This document shows, one piece after another, positions 1-5,711 of a stretch of DNA of 6,287 nucleotides. The position numbers and the translations under genes were made by a program. Origin of the DNA: JBBQKP01 sp038326995 (GTDB taxonomy: Bacteria; Planctomycetota; Phycisphaerae; Tepidisphaerales; Tepidisphaeraceae); contig JBBQKP010000200.1 in assembly GCA_038326995.1 (NCBI GenBank), positions 1 through 6,287 of the forward strand, read 5' to 3'. Below the pieces are notes generated by a model, which did no database searches, had not been told where the DNA came from, and saw nothing but the letters and a program-made list of their open reading frames with translations. Positions within the stretch are counted from its first letter, which is position 1, and each line of letters begins with the position of its first letter.

Positions 1-141
1 CTGAATTTCTGTAAAGAATCTTCCACTCGTGAAAAATCGCATTGTCCTGCCGCACGGGCCAGAAGCGCATCCGCATTTTGAACTCTTCGCAGCGAGTCGC
101 AGAAACCGCTTACTCACGTGCATGGCTCAATTAATTGCGTC

Positions 142-162
142 TGCATTCGGCTGAAGTGTTAC
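142..162 (+). repeat. Direct repeat, left copy (pair with 217-237)
   Basis: TGCA, two variable bases, then CGGCTGAAGTGTTAC. It matches the copy at 217-237 at 19 of 21 positions. The two copies are exactly 75 bases apart, about seven helical turns, so both would lie on nearly the same DNA face. Similarity fades but does not vanish over the next ~15 bases. It could be a pair of protein-binding sites or a remnant of a 25-codon duplication. Confidence 0.7.
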
Positions 163-216
163 GACGACTTGAAGATAAGTCGTGGCACCCAAAACGTCCG
201 AAGAAATGCGATTTGG

Positions 217-237
217 TGCAAACGGCTGAAGTGTTAC
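217..237 (+). repeat. Direct repeat, right copy (pair with 142-162)
   Basis: Second copy of the 21-base repeat. The 15-base core CGGCTGAAGTGTTAC (223-237) is identical to that at 148-162, and only the two bases after TGCA differ. It ends 27 bases before the hairpin at 265-285. Confidence 0.7.
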
Positions 238-264
238 ATCGGTTGAACAAGATGCGCGATATGA

Positions 265-285
265 AATGTAGAATTTTGCTACATT
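265..285. repeat. Perfect 7-bp hairpin in AT-rich DNA
   Basis: AATGTAG (265-271) pairs perfectly with CTACATT (279-285) around a 7-base loop. On the plus strand it is followed after a few bases by ATTTTTCTTT (291-300), which gives a weak terminator-like look. The stem has only two G-C pairs and the T-run is displaced by 5 bases, so an operator palindrome or chance is as likely as a terminator. Confidence 0.4.
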
Positions 286-431
286 ATGGTATTTTTCTTT
301 GTCAGTTTCCCACCTGTAAACTATGTAGACGAGCCATTAAAATAGAATTACCAAAACCGCGATTGGTACTGCGGCCATTTGAACGCGACGATTTTGCTTG
401 AGCGACATTTGTATGATTTTCCGTCAAACAG

Positions 432-476
432 GGTGGATTTCTATCCCACCGCTTTTCTCCTGGCGCAGGAGGGTGG
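432..476. repeat. Cluster of competing stem-loops (REP-like palindrome)
   Basis: A 6-bp stem with a 3-base loop, CTCCTG/CAGGAG (457-462 with 466-471), is flanked by CCACC (446-450) and GGTGG (472-476), which can pair as an outer stem. A further GGTGG at 432-436 can pair with the same CCACC, so two mutually exclusive folds exist. No T-run follows on either strand, so it is not an intrinsic terminator. The look is that of the short interspersed palindromes common between bacterial genes; I cannot count copies elsewhere in the genome. Confidence 0.45.
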
Positions 477-779
477 AGTGTATCCAGCCTAACGTCTCCG
501 ACTTTGCACTGCGAACTCACCAGTACGCATTGATAATACAAAAGCTCGACGCGGGTTTTTACTGGGGCGCCAGCCTGCGGAAGCTCGCGAGGTTGTGGCG
601 CGGTCCTGGGTCGAAACTCGCGCGATCGTCCTCGCGAGAGTCCGTCAACAGGTTCGCGACGAAACGAGGAACAGGTTGCGCTTCGGATTTGCGCGCCTAG
701 GGCGATGCGCTGAGGGGCGATTGGAATAGGTGAGGTGAACATCGGTCCGGAGCAAGCGGCGGACAGTGAATGCGAACTC

Positions 780-793
780 AAATGTGCACATTT
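780..793. repeat. 14-bp perfect palindrome
   Basis: AAATGTGCACATTT is a perfect inverted repeat centred on GTGCAC and sits in otherwise GC-rich DNA with no recognised gene. The form fits a dimeric regulator's operator, but no promoter or gene start is recognisable next to it. Confidence 0.4.
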
Positions 794-911
794 CGCGTCG
801 GCCGAGGTGAGTGACGGCGGCGTAAGGTGTGCGGCGGCCGAGAGATGGGCCGAGCAATGGTAGAAACGAGCGCCAGAAAACAGGTGGTAAACGGGTGCAA
901 AAGGCAGGTAA

Positions 912-1112
912 ATGATGGTGAATCGGCGCTTATATCGCGCAAATGGTGGTTGCGGGCGGCGTTTTCTATCACGCGTGGAAGTATCGTGCCTGTTCAGTTC
1001 TTCAGACGGTGAGCCAACCCGGTCGGACGATTTCGACCAACGGCTTGAACGACTGGAACGGCGGCTCACGAAACTCAAAAAGCAGACGGCGTGGCGATGC
1101 CGACGGATATAG
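912..1112 (+). CDS. Doubtful small ORF with charged coiled-coil-like tail
   Basis: A 66-codon frame starts ATG ATG at 912 after a plausible ribosome site (AAAGG at 900-904). Its first half looks non-biological, but residues about 38-54 (DDFDQRLERLERRLTKLKK) form a convincing charged heptad-like helix. In the +1 neighbouring frame, the stretch 922-984 reads IGAYIAQMVVAGGVFYHAWKY, which looks like a membrane segment. A simple explanation is a small gene of membrane segment plus coiled coil, now broken by frameshifts. I do not recognise a family, and the whole could be chance. Confidence 0.2.
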   Translation: MMVNRRLYRANGGCGRRFLSRVEVSCLFSSSDGEPTRSDDFDQRLERLERRLTKLKKQTAWRCRRI

Positions 1113-1227
1113 AAACGATTGCAAGTTCGGCTTCAGTCTACCATCCTCCTATGTATAAAAAAACGATAGGTAAACAACCCACCCTACAACCTGCCTTGGC
1201 GCGAATGCAGAAAAGAAACGTCCCATC

Positions 1228-1248
1228 GGGCGGGCGGGAGGAAGGTGG
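1228..1248 (+). other. G-run tract in the leader of the serine hydrolase
   Basis: Three GGG runs separated by single C bases (1228-1238) are followed by GG at 1240, 1244 and 1247. The tract could form a G-quadruplex on the plus strand or RNA, and it contains a GGAGG (1237-1241) that looks like a ribosome site. No good start codon is placed to use that GGAGG: a GTG at 1245 is only 3 bases away and opens only 19 codons. Confidence 0.35.
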
Positions 1249-1333
1249 CGATCGCTCGCAGCGGCCTTACGAAACCGCAGCAGCAATTACGGTGCTCGTC
1301 GTAATGTGCTCGTCGATGGAGTACAGTCGAGAC

Positions 1334-2731
1334 ATGTTCACCCGCCGATCGTTTCTGGCCACTGGCGTTGTCACGGGTGGCGTCGCGATGATGAGCATGC
1401 CGCGTTTGCTGTCCGCACACTTCGCACAGGCGACCATGACCAACACTCCCGATTCGTTGAAATCTGAAATCGACGCTCAGCTGGCGGAGATTGTTCGCGA
1501 TCCTGTTTGCCCGCTGGCGAGTTTGTCCGCGCTGGCGGTCAAGGATGGACGGGTGGTCTATGACTATCAGGCCGGCCGGCGATTCATTGATGATTCAGAG
1601 CCGAGCCGCGATCGGCCGGTGAACCACGAAACGCTTTTCCGCATTGCTTCGATCTCAAAGCTGATGGTGACGATCGGCGTGATGAAACTGGTCGAAGAGG
1701 GCAGGCTCTCGCTCGACGCCGACGTGAGTCAGTATCTCGGCTTTCAACTTCGCAACCCGCACTTCGCGGATCGGCCGATCACGCTTCGCTTGATGCTCTC
1801 GCACACATCGTCGATGCGAGACGATGCGGGATATAACTTTGACCTAAAAAAGAGACTGACGCTGCGTGACGTGCTCGTGCCCGGCGGGAAGAGTTACGGC
1901 AGCGGCAAGATGTGGGACAAGATCGCCGCGCCAGGAAAGTTTTTTCAATACGCGAATCTGCCGTGGGGCGTCATCGGGACAGTGATGGAAGCCGTCACGG
2001 GCGAGCGATTTGATCGCGTGATGAACCGGCTCGTGCTCGAGCCGATGAAACTCGTGGGCGGTTTCTCGCCGATCGATTTGCCGAAATCCGCAGTCGATAA
2101 CATCGCAACGCTCTATCGCAAGCGGTCGGCAGATGATGCTGAAATCTGGAACCCGACCGGCCCGTGGGTGCCTCAGGTGGACGACTTCGTGAACACGCCC
2201 CCGGCCCCGCGCGTGCCCGAAAATTACACGCCCGGAACCAACGGCACACTGCTGGGCCCGCAAGGCAATTGCAGGCTTACCGCGCGCGGGCTCGCTCGCG
2301 TCATGCTCATGTTTTTTGGCGACGGCGAGCTGGAGGGTACTCGTATTCTTCGCGCCGAATCCGTCGAGGCCATGCTCAGTCAGCAATGGCTGTCGAACGG
2401 AAAAAATGGAAACGCGGGCGGCGAAGAAGTGGTCGACGACCTTGACCAGGTAGCGAACTCATGGGGCCTGGGCGTGCAGCACATCCTCGATATCTCAGGC
2501 CCGCACCACGGCGACCGCATCGTCGAGCCCGGCAACTACAAACCGAGCGGGCATTTCGGCGAAGCATACGGATTGACCTCCGCACTCTTCTTTGATCGCG
2601 CGCAAAAATCGGGCCTCATCTACATCGTCGGAGGTGTCGGGGCCGACCCCACAAAAATGCCCGGCCAATACTCGGGCCAGGTCAGGTATGAAGAACGCAT
2701 CCTGACCGCGCTGTACCGCGCCATCGCGTGA
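1334..2731 (+). CDS. Tat-exported serine hydrolase, class C beta-lactamase/PBP family
   Basis: The 465-residue product is a penicillin-binding-fold serine hydrolase (beta-lactamase superfamily, Pfam PF00144). The three active-site motifs are in order: SISK with nucleophile S106 and K109, Y206-A-N208, and H407-F-G409 in the place of the KTG box. The HxG form is common in esterases and peptidases of this family and argues against calling it a drug-resistance beta-lactamase; substrate is unknown. The N terminus (MFTRRSFLATGVVTGGVAMM) is a twin-arginine signal, so the folded enzyme is probably exported to the periplasm or anchored outside. I chose ATG 1334 because it puts the twin arginines at residues 4-5 and has GGAG at 1318-1321 upstream, although the 12-base spacing is long. 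ATG 1316 is the main alternative. The frame is open further upstream to 1091, but that part looks non-coding. It converges with uvrB. Confidence 0.93.
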   Translation: MFTRRSFLATGVVTGGVAMMSMPRLLSAHFAQATMTNTPDSLKSEIDAQLAEIVRDPVCPLASLSALAVKDGRVVYDYQAGRRFIDDSEPSRDRPVNHETLFRIASISKLMVTIGVMKLVEEGRLSLDADVSQYLGFQLRNPHFADRPITLRLMLSHTSSMRDDAGYNFDLKKRLTLRDVLVPGGKSYGSGKMWDKIAAPGKFFQYANLPWGVIGTVMEAVTGERFDRVMNRLVLEPMKLVGGFSPIDLPKSAVDNIATLYRKRSADDAEIWNPTGPWVPQVDDFVNTPPAPRVPENYTPGTNGTLLGPQGNCRLTARGLARVMLMFFGDGELEGTRILRAESVEAMLSQQWLSNGKNGNAGGEEVVDDLDQVANSWGLGVQHILDISGPHHGDRIVEPGNYKPSGHFGEAYGLTSALFFDRAQKSGLIYIVGGVGADPTKMPGQYSGQVRYEERILTALYRAIA

Positions 2732-2754
2732 GGCAAGAGTTAAAAGGATTGTAG

Positions 2755-2808
2755 AAAGTGATCGCTTCTCGGCAGACGCAAGCCTGCATGCTGCTCACGA
2801 TCATTTTT
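2755..2808. terminator. Possible two-way terminator between convergent genes
   Basis: AAAGTGATCG (2755-2764) can pair with CGATCATTTT (2798-2807), ten pairs with one G-U, closing a loop that has its own GCAG/CTGC stem (2772-2775 with 2791-2794). The T-run 2804-2808 follows on the plus strand. Position between the stop of the serine hydrolase (2731) and that of uvrB (2835) fits. The stem is AT-rich and the loop long, so strength is uncertain. Confidence 0.35.
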
Positions 2809-2834
2809 AGAACCCGCTCATATCCACAACCCGC

Positions 2835-4901
2835 TCACTTCCGCTTCACCTTCCCTTTTCCCTTGCTCTTGGGCTGCCAGAATTTCGGGGCTTCGTCCTC
2901 TTCTAGCACAGCGATGCCGCCTGTGGGTTTGATGTCAGGCGCGCCTTTGAGCTGTTTCACTTTGTCGCGCAACTGCGCGGCACGTTCGAACTCAAGATTC
3001 TGCGCGGCCTCCAACATTTCTTCCTCCATGACCTTGATGATCTCGGTTTTGTCATACTGATTTTCATTCGCGTGGATCGTGTCTTGAACCGTCTTGCGGG
3101 CCTTGATTTCGCTTTCAATCGTGTCGCGAATCGCCTTCTTGATGGTCGTGGGCGTGATGCCGTGGAGGGTGTTGTACGCGACTTGCTTCTCACGGCGGCG
3201 ATCCGTTTCGTCGATCGCATGACGCATCGCGGGCGTCATGGTGTCGGCATAGAGAATGACTTTGCTGTTCACATTTCTCGCAGCGCGGCCGATGGTTTGA
3301 ATCAGACTCGTGCCGCTTCGCAGGAAGCCAGTTTTGTCCGCGTCCAGAATGCAAACGAGCGAAACCTCAGGCAAATCCAAGCCTTCTCGAAGCAGGTTGA
3401 TGCCGATCAAAACGTCGAACTCGCCCTTGCGAAGGTCCATCAGAATTTCGACACGCTCGATCGTCTGAATCTCGCTGTGCAGATAGCGGCACTTGATTCC
3501 CTCGTTTTGAATGTACGCGCTCAGATCCTCGGCCAGGCGTTTGGTGAGGCACGTCACGAGCACGCGCTCGTTGATGGCGATGCGTTCCTTGAGCTGACCG
3601 AGAAGGTGGGGCACTTGTCCCTGCGCGGGGCTGATCTCGATGACGGGATCGATGAGGCCCGTCGGCCTGATGACCTGCTCCGCAACTTCGCCTCCCGAAA
3701 GTTCAAGCTCAACCGGCGACGGCGTCGCACTGACGAAGACGACCTGGTTCCACATCGCGTCGAACTCTTCGAACTTCAAAGGCCTGTTGTCCATGGCGCT
3801 GGGCAAACGAAAGCCGTGCTCGACCAGAACTTCTTTCCGCATTCGGTCGCCGTTGTACATGGCCTTGAACTGCGAAACGCTGACGTGGCTTTCGTCGATG
3901 ATGAGCAGGTAATCTTTGGGGAAATAATCGATGAGCGTGAAGGGCTTTTCGCCCGGAAGCCTGCCGTCCATGTGGCGTGAATAGTTTTCGATGCCCTGAC
4001 ACACGCCGGTTTCTTCGAGGAGCTCGAGGTCGTATTTCGTGCGTGCGAGAAGGCGCTGCGCTTCGAGCAGTTTGCCTTGCGAGCGGAATTCCATGACGCG
4101 TGCGTCCAGCTCCTGGCGAATGCTCGACACGGCCGAGGCCATGCGTTCTTCCGGCAGGACGTAGTGGACGGCCGGGTAGATGAAGATTTCCTCGAACGAG
4201 CCGATGAGCTCTCCGGTGAGTGGATTGAGCGCATCGATGCGCGTGATTTCTTCGCCGAAGAGTTCGACGCGATACGCGAACTCTTCGTAGCTGGGAAAAA
4301 TTTCGATGACGTCGCCTCGCACGCGGAAGGTCGAGCGTTTGAAGTCAATGTCGTTTCGGCTGTATTGGAGCGAGATGAGTTTTTTAAGAATCGCGTCTCG
4401 GTCGGTCGGAAATTTTGTGCTGATGGGCAGGACGCTGTCGCGGTATTGCTCGGGCGAACCAAGGCCGAAAATGCACGACACGCTGGCGACGATGATGACG
4501 TCGCGTCGGCTGACGAGGTTGCTGGTTGCGGCCAGGCGAAGGCGATCAAGGTCGTCGTTTCGCGAGCTGTCTTTCTCGATGTAAATATCGCGCTGCGGGA
4601 TGTAGGCCTCGGGCTGGTAGTAGTCGTAATAGCTGACGAAATAACCGACGGCGTTGTTAGGAAAGAGGTCCTTCATTTCCTCATAAAGCTGGGCGGCAAG
4701 CGTTTTATTATGAGAGATGATGAGCGTGGGCCGCTGCGTTTTGGCGATCACATTCGCCATGGTGAAGGTCTTGCCAGTGCCTGTTGCGCCCATGAGCGTT
4801 TGAAATTTTCGACCATCGTCCAGACCCTGAACGAGCTGAGCGATTGCGGTGGGTTGATCGCCCTGAGGCGTGTACGGGCTGACGATTTCGAATGCGGGCA
4901 T
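2835..4901 (-). CDS. uvrB: Excinuclease ABC subunit UvrB
   Basis: UvrB is the DNA-damage-verifying helicase of nucleotide excision repair. UvrA loads it on damaged DNA, and it then recruits UvrC for incision; it acts in the cytoplasm. The 688-residue product has every landmark: Walker A GATGTGKT at 38-45, the damage-probing beta-hairpin with YYDYYQPEAYIP at 91-102, Walker B DESH at 336-339, SATP at 391-394, helicase motif VI QTIGRAARN at 535-543 with the two arginines, and the C-terminal UVR domain (about 621-652) that contacts UvrC. The tail beyond it ends in a Lys-rich stretch (KSKGKGKVKRK). Length is slightly above the 673 residues of the E. coli protein. I chose ATG 4901 because homologues start close to this FEIVSPYTPQGDQP segment; an in-frame TTG at 4943 would add 14 poorly conserved residues. 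No strong ribosome site is seen at either. It is divergent from the membrane protein at 5032. No SOS-type operator was recognised. Confidence 0.98.
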   Translation of the reverse strand: MPAFEIVSPYTPQGDQPTAIAQLVQGLDDGRKFQTLMGATGTGKTFTMANVIAKTQRPTLIISHNKTLAAQLYEEMKDLFPNNAVGYFVSYYDYYQPEAYIPQRDIYIEKDSSRNDDLDRLRLAATSNLVSRRDVIIVASVSCIFGLGSPEQYRDSVLPISTKFPTDRDAILKKLISLQYSRNDIDFKRSTFRVRGDVIEIFPSYEEFAYRVELFGEEITRIDALNPLTGELIGSFEEIFIYPAVHYVLPEERMASAVSSIRQELDARVMEFRSQGKLLEAQRLLARTKYDLELLEETGVCQGIENYSRHMDGRLPGEKPFTLIDYFPKDYLLIIDESHVSVSQFKAMYNGDRMRKEVLVEHGFRLPSAMDNRPLKFEEFDAMWNQVVFVSATPSPVELELSGGEVAEQVIRPTGLIDPVIEISPAQGQVPHLLGQLKERIAINERVLVTCLTKRLAEDLSAYIQNEGIKCRYLHSEIQTIERVEILMDLRKGEFDVLIGINLLREGLDLPEVSLVCILDADKTGFLRSGTSLIQTIGRAARNVNSKVILYADTMTPAMRHAIDETDRRREKQVAYNTLHGITPTTIKKAIRDTIESEIKARKTVQDTIHANENQYDKTEIIKVMEEEMLEAAQNLEFERAAQLRDKVKQLKGAPDIKPTGGIAVLEEDEAPKFWQPKSKGKGKVKRK

Positions 4902-5031
4902 GGTGAGATGATATGCGAGCCAGATCAGATTGGAGCGCGGCAAAACGTCCGTGGATCGTGCGAGTTGAATAATTGTGGGCTCTGTGTCTGCTTGTTATTC
5001 GGGCTCATCGCAATCAGAATCATGTCAGGTC
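4902..5031. promoter_or_regulatory. Divergent intergenic spacer between uvrB and the membrane protein gene
   Basis: These 130 bases must hold the start signals of both divergent genes unless longer starts are used (TTG 4943 for uvrB, GTG 4975 for the plus gene). An AT-rich patch TTGAATAATT lies at 4965-4974 and TTGTTATTC at 4992-5000, but spacing between -35- and -10-like parts is wrong on both strands, so no promoter is called. No E. coli-type LexA box (CTG-N10-CAG) is present. Confidence 0.4.
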
Positions 5032-5703
5032 ATGGATGTCTCGCCGTTAAAAATTCTCGCTCTCACGGATCAAAGCGCGTACATCCTGATGGGACTGTCG
5101 GCCGTGTTTTTGCTGTACATCGCCGCGAAGCCTTTTTTCGTACGCAAACGCCGCGACCCACTCGTTGAAGCACCGACGCGGATGGGATTGTCTCAGCAGA
5201 AATCGCTCGACCGTGAGATGCAGAATCTGCTGGTCGAATTGCACGAGATGGCGCGAAAGATGTCGGCCCAGATCGACACGCGAGCGGCCAAGCTCGAGGT
5301 ATTGATTCAGCAGGCCGACCAACGGATCGAGATGCTGAGGCAATTGAATCAGATCGCCAGCGGCGACGCCGATATGCCGCAGTCGACGACTCGGCCGCCC
5401 ATGCGGCTGGTTCGCGCCGAAGAAACTGTGGCCGAAGTAGCCGAGAATATTTCGCGAAGTCTGTCGAACGAAATTCAGGCCGGCCGATCCGGAAGTAACG
5501 CGAGCGACCGTTCGGCAAGCTACTCGAATGTGGAGACGCCCGACGATCGTTACCGCGCGATCTATGACCTGGCCGACTCCGGGATGACCGCTCAGGTCAT
5601 CGCACAGCGATTGTCGCGACCTACGGGCGAGATCGAATTGATCCTTGCACTCAGGCCCCGCTCGGTCAGTCAAAAAGCTGTTGCGATTGAGCAGGCTGTC
5701 TAA
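5032..5703 (+). CDS. Single-pass membrane protein with coiled coil and C-terminal HTH-like motif
   Basis: The 223-residue product has one membrane helix at about 16-36, followed by a basic VRKRR that fits the positive-inside rule (C-terminal part in the cytoplasm). A long coiled coil runs from about 54 to 107, rich in E, K, R, Q and regularly spaced L/M. A low-complexity Ser/Arg linker (about 110-170) follows, then a compact helical motif at about 172-208 (YRAIYDLADSGMTAQVIAQRL, then GEIELILALRP). That last motif resembles the C-terminal segment of small membrane proteins such as the DUF2802/DUF6115 (SwrB/YlxL-like) groups, often found near motility genes. I infer this from pattern only; no flagellar gene is in view. 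Function unknown. ATG 5032 was chosen because it starts just before the membrane helix, with a weak AGGT at 5027-5030; GTG 4975 would add 19 residues of poor quality. It is divergent from uvrB and stops 8 bases before the kinase stop. Confidence 0.85.
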   Translation: MDVSPLKILALTDQSAYILMGLSAVFLLYIAAKPFFVRKRRDPLVEAPTRMGLSQQKSLDREMQNLLVELHEMARKMSAQIDTRAAKLEVLIQQADQRIEMLRQLNQIASGDADMPQSTTRPPMRLVRAEETVAEVAENISRSLSNEIQAGRSGSNASDRSASYSNVETPDDRYRAIYDLADSGMTAQVIAQRLSRPTGEIELILALRPRSVSQKAVAIEQAV

Positions 5704-5711
5704 CGTGCAAC

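Larger units (their letters stand above)
127..408 (-). pseudogene. Possible small membrane-anchored protein interrupted by an in-frame TAA
   Basis: Reading leftward from ATG at 408-406, the first 23 codons give a basic start (MSLKQNRRVQ) and then a hydrophobic run (MAAVPIAVLVILF). TAA follows at 339-337. The same frame continues open for 69 codons to TGA at 129-127 and begins with WLVYIVY, then RWETDKEKYHNVAKF. Read through the stop, the hydrophobic stretch is one continuous membrane anchor of about 20 residues, with positive charge before it and mixed charge after it. That is the layout of an N-terminal single-pass anchor. This coherence across a stop suggests a nonsense-broken gene. The tail shows VTLQP twice, because the direct repeats at 142-237 fall in this frame. 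I do not recognise the family, there is no strong ribosome site, and chance remains a real alternative. Confidence 0.25.
1..1333. other. Gene-poor region upstream of the serine hydrolase
   Basis: No frame here gives a protein I recognise. A 258-codon minus frame (302-1078) exists, but its product is an implausible Ser/Arg/Pro/His-rich string without domain pattern and its start would be TTG. The AT-richest part lies near 240-350. The region contains several short structured DNA elements and traces of possible decayed coding sequence, all listed separately. The last part (about 1150-1333) is probably leader or promoter DNA of the serine hydrolase. An AT-rich TATAAA at 1154-1159 is the only -10-like element I see, with just a weak TTCAGT 16 bases upstream, so I do not call a promoter. 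Confidence 0.6.

Noticed and set aside
34..214. 10-base inverted match AAATCGCATT (34-43) with AATGCGATTT (205-214)
   Set aside because: Too short and too far apart (about 160 bases) to be meaningful without further support.
135..401. 88-codon plus frame containing AEVLRRL and AEVLHRL repeats
   Set aside because: The peptide repeat follows directly from the DNA repeats at 142-237. The start would be TTG without a ribosome site, and the C-terminal half looks random. The minus-strand reading is somewhat more protein-like.
584..638. Two copies of CTCGCGAG (584-591 and 631-638)
   Set aside because: Eight-base self-complementary GC-rich words are expected by chance in this composition; no flanking similarity.
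302..1078. 258-codon open frame on the minus strand in the gene-poor region
   Set aside because: The product is rich in Ser, Arg, Pro and His with no domain, membrane or signal pattern. It has a TTG start with no convincing ribosome site, and it overlaps structured repeats. A chance open frame in GC-rich DNA is more likely.
1091..1333. N-terminal extension of the serine hydrolase frame
   Set aside because: The 81 extra codons give no conserved-looking sequence and would bury the Tat signal, so this is treated as leader DNA.
1334..2731. Calling the serine hydrolase a beta-lactamase resistance gene (ampC-like)
   Set aside because: The third motif is HFG rather than KTG, and the whole sequence resembles general esterase/peptidase members of the family, so no resistance role is claimed.
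3072..3980. 302-codon plus-strand frame opposite uvrB
   Set aside because: It lies wholly antisense to strongly conserved uvrB; such mirror frames are common in GC-rich genes, and the product has no recognisable domain.
4077..5168. 363-codon plus-strand frame opposite uvrB, running into the membrane protein gene
   Set aside because: It is an antisense shadow of uvrB that also overlaps the start of the real gene at 5032 in another frame; there is no family pattern in the product.
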